From Candidatus Geothrix skivensis (GTDB lineage Bacteria; Acidobacteriota; Holophagae; Holophagales; Holophagaceae): 64,000 nt of DNA. The notes under the pieces were generated by a model. The model saw only the letters and a list, made by a program, of their open reading frames with translations. It searched no databases and had not been told where the DNA came from. Shown in pieces: positions 17,839 through 27,583 of the stretch; within the stretch, counting starts at the first letter, position 1, and every line of letters begins with the position of its first letter. The position numbers were made by a program, and so were the translations under genes. The stretch spans positions 1-64,000 of the forward strand of contig JADKIO010000010.1 of NCBI GenBank assembly GCA_016721195.1, given 5' to 3'.

Positions 17839-19593
17839 ATGGGCCAACGCCTCCTCCTCGTGGACAGCGACCGGAGCTTCCTCAAGGAGCACCGGGTCAG
17901 TCTCGAAGCGGCCTTCGATCTCGAGGTGGTGGGCTCGCCGGAAGGCGTGATTGCCAGACTGGAGACCGGTGCTTTCGCCGCGGTGTTCATTTGTGTGGAA
18001 GTAGCTGACAATAAGGGCTATGCTCTCTGTTCGTCGATCCGGAAGAGCCCCAGGCTGGACGGCGTGAAGATCGTGCTCATCAGCGCCAAGGCCACCGAGG
18101 AAGAGTACCGGCGCCACAAGAGCCTGAAGGGCAAGGCCGATCTCTACCTCCACAAGCCCATCGCCCCCAGCGCCCTGGTGGCTGAGCTCACGCCCCTGGT
18201 GCCCGTGCGGGCCCTGGATCCCGACAATCCCCTGGGTGAGCTGGTGGATACGGAACTGGGGGATGACTGGCTGGACAACCTCAAGGGCGCCCTGGACGGC
18301 CCCGCCGAGGGGGGGGGCCTCACCGCTTCCCAGATGTTCGGGACACTCCCACCCTCGCCCGTCCAGACCACCAACCTGGATGCCAAGGTGGACCCGAATG
18401 CCGACGTGCCCCACGATTCCCGGCACGTGCGCCTCCTGGAGGACCAGGTCGCGGCCTTGCATGAGGAATTGCGGGCCCGGGACCTGAGCCTGGCGGCGGC
18501 GGAACAGCGGGTCCAGGCGGCCCAGGCGGAGGCCCTGCAGATCCAGCGGCAGATGAACTCCGTGACCCTGAACCTGGATGAGCTGGAGCGGAGCAACCGG
18601 GAATCGGAAACCCTCAAGACCCGGCTCGCCGAAACCGAAGCTGCCCTCCGGGTCCTGGAGGAGACCCGTGGCCGGGATGGCGAAACGGCCGAGTCCCTCA
18701 AGGCCCAGCTGAAGGAGGCCCTTACCGAGCGGACGGACCTCATCCAGCAGGTGGAGACCCTGAACCAGCAGGTGGGTGACAAGGCCCAGCGGGCCATTGA
18801 GCTTCTCAAGGAGCGGGACCGGCTCATGCACGAGCTGATGGACCTGGAGCCCTACAAGGCCAAGGCACAGGACCTGGAGGGTGCCCTGGCGGCGAAAACG
18901 GAAGCCCTGGCCGCCAAGCAGGAGGAGCTGGAGACCGTGCTCGTGGGGAAGCTGGAGTCCCTGGCCATCAAGCAGCAGGAACTGGAAGACTCCCAGCGGG
19001 CCCAGGCCCAGCTCGACGCCACCCTGGAAAGCCTGGTGGTGCAGCACTCGAGCCTGGAAGGCGTCCACCAGGCCGCCCTCCTGGAGGTGGCCGGCTTCAA
19101 GGAGAAGGCCCATACCTTCCAGCTGGAGATCGCGGGCCTGGAAGCCACCATGCGTGGCCAGGGCCGGGATCTGGCGGAGCTGGGTGTCCAGCTGCGCCAG
19201 CGCGAAGGCGAGCTGGAAGCCTGCCAGACCCAGATCCTTGAGCGGGACCAGCAGCTGCTGGCCAGGCAGGAGGTCCTCCAGCAGGTCGAGGAAGAGATCG
19301 CCAAACTCCAGACTCAGCTCAGTGCCGCCCAGAACGACCTGGAAGAGGCCAAGATCCAGCATGAGGACGAGCGGCTCGAGCTGATGAACGGCCTGGATCA
19401 GAAGGATGGGGAGATCAACCGCCTGAACCGGGTCCTGGCGGAGCACCAGGAAGCCCACGGCCTGCTGGAACGGGAGAAGCAGGCCGTCCACGGCCAGCTC
19501 TCCGAGCACCGGGACCGGCTGCAGAACCTCGACGGTCTCCTGCAGGAGATCCAGGACAAGCTGCGCCGTGGTTCGGATCTCGCGAGAGGATAG
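17839..19593 (+). CDS. FrzS/AglZ-like protein: pseudo-receiver domain plus long coiled coil
   Basis: 584 residues. Residues 1-120 form a receiver fold: acidic pair in LLLVDSD (Asp9, Asp11), Ser82 in VLISAKA, Lys106 in YLHKPI. The position of the phosphorylated Asp is Cys52 (VFICVEVADNKGY), so normal phosphorylation is unlikely. Residues from about 195 to the end are an almost unbroken Glu/Gln/Leu/Ala-rich coiled coil. This layout, and the SAKATEEEYRRHKSLKGKAD segment after the fold, resemble myxobacterial FrzS and AglZ, which organise polar type IV pilus or gliding machinery. A motility or polarity role is inferred. CorC follows after five bases. Confidence 0.75.
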   Translation: MGQRLLLVDSDRSFLKEHRVSLEAAFDLEVVGSPEGVIARLETGAFAAVFICVEVADNKGYALCSSIRKSPRLDGVKIVLISAKATEEEYRRHKSLKGKADLYLHKPIAPSALVAELTPLVPVRALDPDNPLGELVDTELGDDWLDNLKGALDGPAEGGGLTASQMFGTLPPSPVQTTNLDAKVDPNADVPHDSRHVRLLEDQVAALHEELRARDLSLAAAEQRVQAAQAEALQIQRQMNSVTLNLDELERSNRESETLKTRLAETEAALRVLEETRGRDGETAESLKAQLKEALTERTDLIQQVETLNQQVGDKAQRAIELLKERDRLMHELMDLEPYKAKAQDLEGALAAKTEALAAKQEELETVLVGKLESLAIKQQELEDSQRAQAQLDATLESLVVQHSSLEGVHQAALLEVAGFKEKAHTFQLEIAGLEATMRGQGRDLAELGVQLRQREGELEACQTQILERDQQLLARQEVLQQVEEEIAKLQTQLSAAQNDLEEAKIQHEDERLELMNGLDQKDGEINRLNRVLAEHQEAHGLLEREKQAVHGQLSEHRDRLQNLDGLLQEIQDKLRRGSDLARG

Positions 19594-19598
19594 CTGCT

Positions 19599-20918
19599 GT
19601 GACCCTTGCCGCGGCCCTCATCTGCGCCGCCCTCATCTTCATCAGCGCCTTCTTCGTCATGGCCGAGTTCGCGGCGGTGAGGGTCCGGGAGACGCAGCTG
19701 GAGGCCCTGGTGGAGGAGGATCCCCGCGCCCGCCGCGCCCTCGAGATCCATCGCGGACTGTCCTATCACCTCTCGGCCATCCAGGCGGGGATCGTGCTCT
19801 GCGCCCTGGCCCTGGGCGCCGTGGGCGAAGAACTGTTCAGCCACGCCTTCCGGGGCTTCTTCGGCCACCTGCCCTGGCCCGCCCTGGTGCTGCCCCTGAG
19901 CACGGGCCTGGCCCTGCTGGTGATGACCACCCTGCACGTGGTGCTGGCGGAGCTGGTGCCCCGGAGCCTGGCCATCCGCTCCGCCCTGATCTGGTCCCTT
20001 CGCACGGCCACCCCGCTGCTGGCCTGGTCCCGTCTGGTGCGGCCCCTCACCTGGGGCCTCACCCAGCTGAGCCATCTGGTGCTGAGGCTCTTCGGAGTGC
20101 ATCCGGAGGCGGACGCGGAGGATATGCTGCCTTCGGAAGCGGAGTTCCGCCGGATGCTGGAGCGGAGCCAGGCCCAGGGCCACCTGGATCTGGACCGGAA
20201 GGAGCTCATCGAGAACCTCTTCGACTTCAGCCGCCGCATGGTGAAGGAGATCGCCGTGCCCCGGGCCCAGGTGGTCTGCTTCGACCTCACCCGCAGCCTC
20301 GGGGAGAACCTGCAGCTGGCCCGCACCACCCCCCACACCCGCATTCCCCTGGTGGAGGGCGACCTCGACCGGGTGGTGGGGGTCATCCACATCAAGGAGC
20401 TGCTCTGGGCCATGCAGGACCAGGATGGCGCCGTGGACCTGCGGGAGCTGGCCCGGCCCGCCTTCTTCGTGCCGGAGATGAAGCCCATCCAGGGACTCCT
20501 GCTGGAGTTCCAGCAGCGCAAGCAGCACCTGGCCCTGGTGGTGAATGAGCATGGCGGGGTGGACGGCCTCGTGACCCTGGAGGACGTGCTGGAGGAGCTG
20601 GTGGGCGAGATCCAGGACGAGTTCGACCGGGAGGCCATCCAGCTGCGGAAGACCCGTGGCGGCGCCTGGCTGGCCCAGGGTGGCGTCATGCTCGAGCAGC
20701 TGGTGGATCACCTGGCCCTGAACCTGGAGACCGAGGCCGGCTCCGTGAGCCTGGGCGGCTTCTTCCAGGAGCGGCTGGGAAGGGTGCTGCGCCCCGGGGA
20801 CGAGCTGCGCCTCCAGGGCTGGCGCATCCGGGTGCTGTCCATGCGCGGTCTGGCTCCGGGACAGTTCCTGCTGAAGCCCCTGCCGCCCCCGGCGGAACAG
20901 GACGAGGTCCGTGGCTGA
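19599..20918 (+). CDS. CorC/HlyC family protein: CNNM (DUF21), CBS pair and transporter-associated domain
   Basis: 439 residues from GTG 19599. Residues 1-190 hold three to four helices of the DUF21/CNNM domain (AALIFISAFFVMAEFAAVRVRETQLEAL; HVVLAELVPRSLAIR). Then come two CBS repeats (VPRAQVVCFDL...HTRIPLVEGDLDRVVGVIHIKEL; LALVVNEHGGVDGLVTLEDVLEELVGEIQDEFD) and a C-terminal CorC_HlyC domain. Such proteins are linked to Mg2+/Co2+ efflux. The start is five bases after the FrzS-like gene and the stop overlaps the MurU gene, so three to four genes probably form one transcript. Confidence 0.88.
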   Translation: MTLAAALICAALIFISAFFVMAEFAAVRVRETQLEALVEEDPRARRALEIHRGLSYHLSAIQAGIVLCALALGAVGEELFSHAFRGFFGHLPWPALVLPLSTGLALLVMTTLHVVLAELVPRSLAIRSALIWSLRTATPLLAWSRLVRPLTWGLTQLSHLVLRLFGVHPEADAEDMLPSEAEFRRMLERSQAQGHLDLDRKELIENLFDFSRRMVKEIAVPRAQVVCFDLTRSLGENLQLARTTPHTRIPLVEGDLDRVVGVIHIKELLWAMQDQDGAVDLRELARPAFFVPEMKPIQGLLLEFQQRKQHLALVVNEHGGVDGLVTLEDVLEELVGEIQDEFDREAIQLRKTRGGAWLAQGGVMLEQLVDHLALNLETEAGSVSLGGFFQERLGRVLRPGDELRLQGWRIRVLSMRGLAPGQFLLKPLPPPAEQDEVRG

Positions 20919-21741
20919 GCCCCTGGAGGGCTTTCTGCTGGCCGCGGGCCTGGGCTTGCGCATGGGTCCCCTGAGCCAGTGCCTGCCCAAGCCCGCCTGG
21001 ACGCTCCAGGGGCGCCCCCTCCTGCTGTGGGGGGCCGATGCCCTGCGGGCCCACGGGGTCCGGCGGATCGGCTGCAACGCCCACCTGTTGCCGGAGCGCC
21101 TGCGGACCGTGGCCGGGGGGCTGGAGGTCTTCGAGGAGCCCAAGCTGCTGGGCAGTGCCGGGGGCCTGCGACCTGCCCGGGGCCACGTGGCCTCCGAGCT
21201 GCTCACCTGGAATGCGGACGTCTGGGCCGAGGCCGTACCCTTTGATCGATTGCGAAGCCGTCATCGGGAGGTACGCCCCACCCTCAGCTGGCTGCTCATC
21301 CCTCATCCCGGTGGCCCCTGGAATCCCGTGTGGATGGACGAGCAGGACCGCGTCCTTCCGAAGGACGTCGTCGGCCCCCGGGGGCCCTACCACTTCACCG
21401 GCGCCGCCGCCTGGTCCCCCGAGGCCCTGGCCCTGCTGCCGGAGGGCCCCAGCGAGGTGAACGACCTGCGGCCTCGGCTGCCTTTCCACCTGGGCGTGGT
21501 CGTCGAGCCCTTCGCCTGGCGGGAGGTGGGCACCGCCGAGGCCCTCATCCGGGCCGCCGCCGACCTGGCGCCGGGGCAGGAGGGTCGGCTGCCCGGCTGC
21601 TACGTCCATCCCACCGCCCGGCCCTCCGGTCGCCTCAGCCGCTGCATCCTGGGTCCCGGTGCCGCACCCCCGACTGCCGTCACCGATGCCGATGCGCTGT
21701 GGTTCGAGGAGCGTGGCAATCAAGTAAGACTGGCGCTTTAG
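20911..21741 (+). CDS. murU: MurU-like nucleotidyltransferase (muropeptide recycling)
   Basis: 276 residues from GTG 20911, overlapping the previous stop by eight bases. The nucleotide-binding loop LLAAGLGLRMGPLSQCLPKP is the sugar-phosphate nucleotidyltransferase signature; GSAGGL and WNADV (acidic metal site) follow at the usual spacing. MurU makes UDP-MurNAc from MurNAc-1-phosphate, bypassing de novo synthesis. The kinase of that pathway (AmgK-like) is the next gene, which supports the specific call over a general sugar-nucleotide enzyme. The protein is somewhat longer than typical MurU because of a C-terminal extension. Confidence 0.72.
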   Translation: MAEPLEGFLLAAGLGLRMGPLSQCLPKPAWTLQGRPLLLWGADALRAHGVRRIGCNAHLLPERLRTVAGGLEVFEEPKLLGSAGGLRPARGHVASELLTWNADVWAEAVPFDRLRSRHREVRPTLSWLLIPHPGGPWNPVWMDEQDRVLPKDVVGPRGPYHFTGAAAWSPEALALLPEGPSEVNDLRPRLPFHLGVVVEPFAWREVGTAEALIRAAADLAPGQEGRLPGCYVHPTARPSGRLSRCILGPGAAPPTAVTDADALWFEERGNQVRLAL

Positions 21742-21811
21742 GCGGTTGCCACAGAAGACTGTTTCTTGGTTCATCTGTGGCTGAAGTCTTGTCTGGGAGT
21801 ACCCTGGTCGG

Positions 21812-22795
21812 ATGGACCCCCGTCTCGCGCGCGCCCTGGAGCGCTGGCAAGTATCGGACCCCCGACCGCTGGCGGGGGACGCCGGGGCCCGGGAGTACTT
21901 CCGGGTGGCCCATCCCCAGCTGGGCACGGCCCTGGTGGTGCTCCACCCCCTGGATACGCCGGAGAAGACCGACGACAGCTACTTCGAGTTCCGGGCCCTG
22001 CAGGCCTACCTGGACCCCCTGCTGCGGGTGCCCACCATCGTGGCGAGCGATGACGCCGACCGCTGCCTGCTGGTGGAGGATCTGGGGGACACCACCCTGG
22101 AGCGCCGCCTCATGGAGCATCCCGAGGAGGAACTGGCCTGGGCCCAGAAGGCGGGTTGGCTGCTGACCACCCTGGCCGGGCCATTGACGCTGGGCGCACC
22201 GGGCCACACCTTTTTCATGAGCCGGTGCTTCGATCAGGCCAAGTTCGAGTTCGAGTGGGAGTACTGCCGCGCCAACTTCTTCCAGGACTTCCTGCAGAAG
22301 GATCCGCCCCGCTGGCTGGACCGGATGATGGAGGAAGTCCACGCCAGCCTGGAGACCCGGGCCCGCTTCTTCGTCCACCGGGACTTCCACGTGCGCAACC
22401 TCATGGTCCACGGCGATCGCCTGGTGGCCATCGACTTCCAGGACGCCCGCCGGGGCGCCGCCACCTACGATCTGGCCAGCCTGCTCTATGACGCCTACTG
22501 GGACTGGTCAAAGGAGGCGGGCCGCGCCCTCCTGGACCCCCTCCAGGCCGAGTTGGGCTGGAGCCACGAGGCCCTGCTGGAGGAGCTGAACCTCAGCGCC
22601 CTGCAGCGCAGCCTCAAGGCCCTGGGCACCTTCGGGTACCAGCTGGTCCACCGTCGCAGGGCCCACTTCGCCCCCGCCGTGCCACGCACCCTGCGCCACC
22701 TGCGCGGCCACTTCCAGCGCATGAACCACCAGGATGGCGTCCTCGCCACGGACCACATGATCCGGCTGGCGGAGGATTGGTTGTTGAAGGGCTGA
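21812..22795 (+). CDS. amgK: AmgK-like aminoglycoside-phosphotransferase-fold sugar kinase
   Basis: 327 residues. Shows the APH kinase core: LLVEDLGDTTLERRL hinge, catalytic loop HRDFHVRNLM, and the metal-binding Asp in VAIDFQDARRGAATYDLASLLYDAYWDW. These blocks match AmgK, which phosphorylates MurNAc and GlcNAc at the anomeric carbon for peptidoglycan recycling. It starts 70 bases after the MurU gene. The gap holds an 8-bp inverted repeat (GCCACAGA / TCTGTGGC, about 21747-21780) of unknown role. Confidence 0.78.
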   Translation: MDPRLARALERWQVSDPRPLAGDAGAREYFRVAHPQLGTALVVLHPLDTPEKTDDSYFEFRALQAYLDPLLRVPTIVASDDADRCLLVEDLGDTTLERRLMEHPEEELAWAQKAGWLLTTLAGPLTLGAPGHTFFMSRCFDQAKFEFEWEYCRANFFQDFLQKDPPRWLDRMMEEVHASLETRARFFVHRDFHVRNLMVHGDRLVAIDFQDARRGAATYDLASLLYDAYWDWSKEAGRALLDPLQAELGWSHEALLEELNLSALQRSLKALGTFGYQLVHRRRAHFAPAVPRTLRHLRGHFQRMNHQDGVLATDHMIRLAEDWLLKG

Positions 22796-22903
22796 CCCCT
22801 CCCAAGCTGATGCCCATCGCGATCCTTTGTTTCTTGACCTGACCACAGCCAAAGAAGCTCGAGTCGATCCACGGGAGCGGCAAGAAGCCGGTGGCACTTG
22901 AAG

Positions 22904-25210
22904 TCAGTGCTCGATGGGCGCCTGGAAGGACACCCCTTGGTTCCCCGGCTTCAGCCTGAGGCGGAAGTGCTGGAACAGGGGGTCGGCCCCGTCTCCCTTC
23001 GGCGATGCCCAGGGCAGGTTCATTGTCCTGGGGAGCAGCAACAGGATGTCCCGTTCCCGGGTGATGCCCGAGAAGCTCACCCCCATGGCATCCAGTTCCA
23101 CTCGCAGCTTCTCGCCCGCACCCCGCCGATAGGCCTCGGTCTCGCCATCGTCGCTGAACACCGTGAAGGTGGTGGGAGTGGGCCCAGGGAAGAGCATCAG
23201 CCCCTCTGTCCCCGCGCCCGCATCCACGGGGATGATGGCGCCTTCGCGGTAGAACAGCGGGAAGCGGTCGAGGCTGAGAGGCACGGCCACCTCGCTGCCG
23301 CCCCCGTGGCGTTCCAGCGTGAAGGCGTCGTACCAGGCACCCTTGGGCAGGCGCACGCGCTTCACCGCCTCGCGCTCCAGGGACTGGGTGACGGGCGCGA
23401 TGAGGATGGCATCCCCGAAGAGGAACGCCGAGGTGTCCATGCGCTGGGCCGGGTCGGCGGGATCCAGGAAGAAGCGGGGCCGCAGCATGGGCAGGCCCTC
23501 GGACCAGACCTGGTAGGCGGTGCTGTAGATGTAGGGCAGCAGCTGCTGGCGACGGTCCAGCACGGTCTTCACCCGCGCCATCCAGGTTTCGCCATAGATC
23601 CAGGGTTCGCGGGGGCCCGTGCCGTGGGCGCGGTACACCGGCGTGAAGGCGCCGAACTGCTGCCAGCGCAGGTAGAGCTCGGGGTCCGGCGGCATGGCTT
23701 CGCCCCCCCGGGTGATGAAACCGCCCACGTCCGAACCCCAGAAAGGCAGGCCCGAGAGGGAGGCCGAGAGGCCCAGAGGGACCTGCTCCTTAAGCCCTTT
23801 CCAGCTGGCGGGCACGTCCCCGGACCAGGTGGACACCCCCAGCCCCGCGATGCCGACGTAGCCCGAACGGCTCAGGATGAAGGGCCGGCGATCGGGATGG
23901 GCGGCCAGGAAGGCCTTGCGCACAAGCTTCGCCCATTCGAGATTGAAGGCGTTGTGGAAGGCCCGCTCGTCGTACTCGCCCCTGGGGCCGAACCGGGCCC
24001 CACCGGGCACCCGCTCCGGCTCGCCAAGGTCGATCCAGAAACCGTCCACACCGCCCTTGGCCAGCTTGGCGTAGTGACCACCCAGCAATTCGGCGGCCTT
24101 GGGGGCCAGCGGGTTGATGACGCCACCGCCGATGTCCTTGCCGAAGTCCCACCAGTCCTTCCAGAGCACCGTCTGGCCCAGGGCATCGCGCGCCAGGACG
24201 CCGGCGGACTGGAGCTCAGGGAAGGCCTGGGAGTCCCGGTTGAAGAAGGGTTCGGAGATGGTGACCAGCTTCACGCCCTTGCCGTGCAGCCAGGTGGCCA
24301 GCCCTTCGGGATCGGGGAAGGCCTCGCGGTTCCAGGCCAGGTCGCCCATGCGCTTGAACCAGTACAGATCGAGGACGATGGCCGACAAGGGCAACCGGAA
24401 GCGACGGAAGAGCTCCACCGTGTTCCGCACTTCGGCGTCCGTGCGGTACCCATAGCGCGACTGGATGTAGCCGTACGCCCAGCGGGGCAGCAGGCTTTGG
24501 GACCCGCTCAGGCGGTACCAGCGGGCCACCAGGGCGGCGGGATCGGGATCGCTCCAGAGGTAGAGGTCGAGGCGGCCCGTGGCCGAACTGAGGCGCGCCT
24601 CGCGGCCCTTGGTGATGTCCACCTGATCCCGGCCCGCCGCATTGAAGGCCACCGCCAGCCCGGTGTCCGAAAAGAAAAAGGGCATGTGCAGGTAGGTCTG
24701 ATCGCCGAAGCGGGGCTCGTGGTACAGCTCCAGGGTTTCGTCCGTCACCCCCAGCGCCTTCACGGCCTGGCCGAAGCCGTGAAAGGCCGTGGCCCCCTCC
24801 GGTTCCACGCATACGGCCAGGCTCGCGGCGGACGCCGTGAAGCTGAGTCGGAACGGGCGGCCCTGGCCGGGGACCATGCGAATCGAACCCGGGCGATCCG
24901 GGTGCAGCACCCAGCCGGAGCCATGGAAGCTGCCGTCGGTCCTGGGCTCCAGGGGCGGTCCTTCCGGCAGCTCCAGGCGGAAAGGCAGGTTCTCTGGCGG
25001 CGCCCCCTCCCTAGCCGCCTGGAACCGCAGCAAGCCGTCCCGGGTGGTGGAGACCGCCACCTGTCCACCGGGGACCCGGATGACCATGCGGGTCGGCAGC
25101 GGCAGCAGGGGCGAGGCTGCCAAGCCAGGGATAACGGCCAGTTGCAGGAGGCTGCCACAAAGCAGCAGGCAGAGGTAGAGGAGCCGGGGCAGGTGCCATG
25201 GTCGTCGCAT
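22904..25210 (-). CDS. Exported glycoside hydrolase family 31 (alpha-glucosidase/xylosidase type)
   Basis: 768 residues from ATG 25210; an N-terminal hydrophobic signal (LLYLCLLLCGSLLQLAVIPGLAA). The TIM barrel shows PRWAYGYIQSRYGYR, IVLDLYWFKRMGDLAWN, the nucleophile region GFWIDLGEPE and the acid/base region STWSGDVPASW, then FWGSDVGGF, RWQQFGAFTPVYRAHG, all GH31 landmarks. A beta-sandwich precedes and two follow (RVRLPKGAWYDAF...FPLFYREGAIIPV). It cleaves alpha-linked glucosides or xylosides outside the cytoplasm; the exact sugar is not readable. It converges with the AmgK gene, and the 108-base gap shows nothing clear. Confidence 0.88.
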   Translation of the reverse strand: MRRPWHLPRLLYLCLLLCGSLLQLAVIPGLAASPLLPLPTRMVIRVPGGQVAVSTTRDGLLRFQAAREGAPPENLPFRLELPEGPPLEPRTDGSFHGSGWVLHPDRPGSIRMVPGQGRPFRLSFTASAASLAVCVEPEGATAFHGFGQAVKALGVTDETLELYHEPRFGDQTYLHMPFFFSDTGLAVAFNAAGRDQVDITKGREARLSSATGRLDLYLWSDPDPAALVARWYRLSGSQSLLPRWAYGYIQSRYGYRTDAEVRNTVELFRRFRLPLSAIVLDLYWFKRMGDLAWNREAFPDPEGLATWLHGKGVKLVTISEPFFNRDSQAFPELQSAGVLARDALGQTVLWKDWWDFGKDIGGGVINPLAPKAAELLGGHYAKLAKGGVDGFWIDLGEPERVPGGARFGPRGEYDERAFHNAFNLEWAKLVRKAFLAAHPDRRPFILSRSGYVGIAGLGVSTWSGDVPASWKGLKEQVPLGLSASLSGLPFWGSDVGGFITRGGEAMPPDPELYLRWQQFGAFTPVYRAHGTGPREPWIYGETWMARVKTVLDRRQQLLPYIYSTAYQVWSEGLPMLRPRFFLDPADPAQRMDTSAFLFGDAILIAPVTQSLEREAVKRVRLPKGAWYDAFTLERHGGGSEVAVPLSLDRFPLFYREGAIIPVDAGAGTEGLMLFPGPTPTTFTVFSDDGETEAYRRGAGEKLRVELDAMGVSFSGITRERDILLLLPRTMNLPWASPKGDGADPLFQHFRLRLKPGNQGVSFQAPIEH

Positions 25211-25235
25211 GCCTCGACTGTACGGGAGGCGAGGC

Positions 25236-25940
25236 CTATTCGCCCAGCAGCTCCTCCACGAAGGCCGGCACCAGCTCGGTGGCCTTGCCGTTCCGCACTT
25301 CCTGGAAGGCACTGGCCACGTGGCTGGGCTCCAGGTTCAGCTCCAGGGTGCGGGTGCCGGGCCCCACGGCCTCCACGAAGCCCGCGGCCGGGTACACGTG
25401 GCCGCTGGTGCCGATGGCCACGAAGAGCTCACAGTCCTCCAGGGCCCGGTAGATGCGGTCCATCTCCAAGGGCAGCTCGCCGAACCACACGATGTGGGGG
25501 CGCAGGGGGCCGGAGCCGCAGCCCTTGCAGCGGCTCCGGTGGTCCAGGTCCCCGGGCCAGGCCTGGACGCGCCCGCAGGCAAGGCAGCGGGCCTGGAGCA
25601 GTTCACCGTGCATGTGCAGCAGACGCTTGGATCCGGCGCGGTCATGCAGATCATCCACGTTCTGGGTCACCAGCAGGAAGTCGCCCCCCCACTGGCGTTC
25701 CAGGCGGGCCAGGGCCAGGTGTGCCGCGTTGGGCTGGACCGTGGCGAGGGTTTGCCGTCGCTCGTTGTAGAAGCGGTAGACCAAGGCCGGATCGCGCCGG
25801 AACGCCTCGGGGGTGGCCACGTCCTGCACCCGGTGGTTCTCCCATAGGCCATCGGCGGCGCGGAAGGTGCGCAGTCCGCTTTCGGCGGAGATGCCGGCAC
25901 CGGTGAGGATCACGAGGCTGGAGGCAGGGGGCAAGGACAT
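25236..25940 (-). CDS. cobB: Sirtuin NAD-dependent deacylase, CobB class III
   Basis: 234 residues. It begins [17 protein letters not shown] (NAD loop); [12 protein letters not shown] and the catalytic His in HMHGEL follow; a zinc site is formed by CLAC and CKGC; FGELP, AIGTSG and LELNLEP complete the Rossmann fold. The segment [11 protein letters not shown] holds the Tyr-x2-Arg pair that defines class III enzymes able to remove succinyl and malonyl groups. It regulates metabolism by reversing lysine acylation. It lies between the phosphatase and GH31 genes, all on the reverse strand with gaps of 8 and 25 bases. Confidence 0.92.
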   Translation of the reverse strand: MSLPPASSLVILTGAGISAESGLRTFRAADGLWENHRVQDVATPEAFRRDPALVYRFYNERRQTLATVQPNAAHLALARLERQWGGDFLLVTQNVDDLHDRAGSKRLLHMHGELLQARCLACGRVQAWPGDLDHRSRCKGCGSGPLRPHIVWFGELPLEMDRIYRALEDCELFVAIGTSGHVYPAAGFVEAVGPGTRTLELNLEPSHVASAFQEVRNGKATELVPAFVEELLGE

Positions 25941-25948
25941 GGCGGGGC

Positions 25949-27583
25949 CTATCTTCTTGGGCCGAGATCCAGCGCCTTCCCGTCCACGGTGCCGGGCTTG
26001 AGCCCGAGCTCACGGGCCAGCGTGGGTGCGAGGTCCACGATGCGCACGGGCTCACGACGCTCACCGGCCTTCCAGGGCCCCCAGAAGATCAGGGGCACCC
26101 GGCGGTCATAGGCGTTGGGGGTTCCGTGGCCCGTGGCATATTCCGTGGGTGGGGTTCCGACCACCACGAAGGGCTTCAGGGCCACGAGGAGGTCGCCGCT
26201 GCGCTCGGGGTGGAAGCTGCGCCGCAGGAGTACCCGGAGGCTGCTGTCCCGGGGGCTGCCCGTGGCGGCGGGATCGGTGGCGAGCAGGTCCTCGGCGGTG
26301 AGGGCCTCGGCCACTTCGGGCCGGGCCCGCAGCCAGGCCTGGATGCGGATAAGCACCTGGCGACGATCCAGGCCCGTGGCCTTCATGGCCGCCTCGTTGA
26401 GGTAGATCGTGTTGGGCTCCGGGGCGGGGAGAAGCAGGTCCCGGTCCACCTTGAAGGTGGCGCGCAGGTCCCCCTGCAAGGCGGCCATGAAGGGCTCCGC
26501 CAGGAGCCGCTTCACGGGGAAGCCCTGCTCCCCCAGGACCTCCGGCAGATCCAGGCCGCCGTGGTCTGAGCTCAGCACCACCCAGGCCCCGGGGTGCCGA
26601 CGGCGCAGGCGGTCCAGCAGGCGACCCAGCACCCGGTCCAGCCGGTGGATCTGGTCACGCATCTCGGTGCCGAGCATGCCGTAGCTGTGGCCGATGTAGT
26701 CGGTGGCGGAGAAGCTGATGGCCAGCAGATCGGTGCCGGGACCCCGGCCCAGTCGCTCGCCCTCCAGCAGGGCCTCGGCGGCTTCCAGGGTCACCGCATC
26801 GAGGAAGGGGGACTTGCGGAACCGTCCCTCGAAGCCCTTGTCCAGGGGCATGCCCGCGCCCTGGATGAGCCGGGGCAGGCCGCCGTTGCGGAGGGTCTGG
26901 GAGCCGAAGGTCCAGGCTCCGGACCGGCCTTCCGGAGTGGCGGGATCTTTCATCCAGAGCCAGCTGTCGGCGGCGATTCGATCCGACAGGCCGCGGTCAT
27001 AGCGCAGCAGCCATTCGGGAAACCGCTGAGCGTAGGCGGTGGAGCTGGTGAAGCCCGCCGGGCCACTGAACCAGAAGACGCCCGTGGGCTTGCGCCCGGC
27101 CATGAGGATGGCGGCGCGGTCTTTCCCGGATACGGCGAAGACCCGGCTGCCGGGGACCTGGGCCTGGAGCCAGTCCCCCAGGCCATCCCCCAGGAAGCGG
27201 GCATTGGATGAGCTGGCCTGGCCGGGCGCGTGCAGGGCCTTGGCGGCGGGGTCATCCACGCAGTAGACGAGCTTGCCGGTGGCGCGGTCGATCCAGCGGT
27301 TCTCGACGATGCCGGTGCTGGCGGGGAAGCGGCCGGAAAGCAGCACCGAGTGCCCAGGTCCCGTCTCCGTGAAGCCGTGGTCGTGGTAGGCCTCAGTGAA
27401 GAAGACACCTTCCCGGCGCAGACGGGCAATCCCGCCCTTCAGCTCGGGGCCGAAGGTCTGCATCAACTCAGCGGAGAACTGATCCACCGAGATCACCACC
27501 ACCAGCTTTGGGCGGGGTCTGGCTGGGGGTGCGGCGACCAGGGCCGGCAGCAGGAGCAGGGAGGCGAGCAGCGACGGATGCAT
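25949..27583 (-). CDS. Exported alkaline-phosphatase-superfamily enzyme (PafA-like phosphomonoesterase/phosphodiesterase)
   Basis: 544 residues from ATG 27583; signal peptide [20 protein letters not shown]. Metal and nucleophile sites of the superfamily: SVDQFSAEL (Asp), [17 protein letters not shown] (Thr nucleophile), [11 protein letters not shown] (Asp, His), SSDHGG (Asp, His) and [20 protein letters not shown] (His). This pattern is that of PafA/NPP-type enzymes that release phosphate from organic esters. The start ATG shares one base with the stop of the upstream beta-barrel gene, so the two are coupled. Confidence 0.88.
   Translation of the reverse strand: MHPSLLASLLLLPALVAAPPARPRPKLVVVISVDQFSAELMQTFGPELKGGIARLRREGVFFTEAYHDHGFTETGPGHSVLLSGRFPASTGIVENRWIDRATGKLVYCVDDPAAKALHAPGQASSSNARFLGDGLGDWLQAQVPGSRVFAVSGKDRAAILMAGRKPTGVFWFSGPAGFTSSTAYAQRFPEWLLRYDRGLSDRIAADSWLWMKDPATPEGRSGAWTFGSQTLRNGGLPRLIQGAGMPLDKGFEGRFRKSPFLDAVTLEAAEALLEGERLGRGPGTDLLAISFSATDYIGHSYGMLGTEMRDQIHRLDRVLGRLLDRLRRRHPGAWVVLSSDHGGLDLPEVLGEQGFPVKRLLAEPFMAALQGDLRATFKVDRDLLLPAPEPNTIYLNEAAMKATGLDRRQVLIRIQAWLRARPEVAEALTAEDLLATDPAATGSPRDSSLRVLLRRSFHPERSGDLLVALKPFVVVGTPPTEYATGHGTPNAYDRRVPLIFWGPWKAGERREPVRIVDLAPTLARELGLKPGTVDGKALDLGPRR

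Noticed and set aside
22885..22903. TGGCAC...TGCT resembling a sigma-54 promoter.
   Set aside because: The GG-to-GC spacing is wrong and no gene starts downstream on that strand.
22898..25906. A very long open frame (about 1000 codons) on the + strand.
   Set aside because: It lies opposite the GH31 and sirtuin genes, whose motifs are unmistakable; high GC keeps the antisense frame open. Its protein is Gly/His/Gln-rich without any domain.
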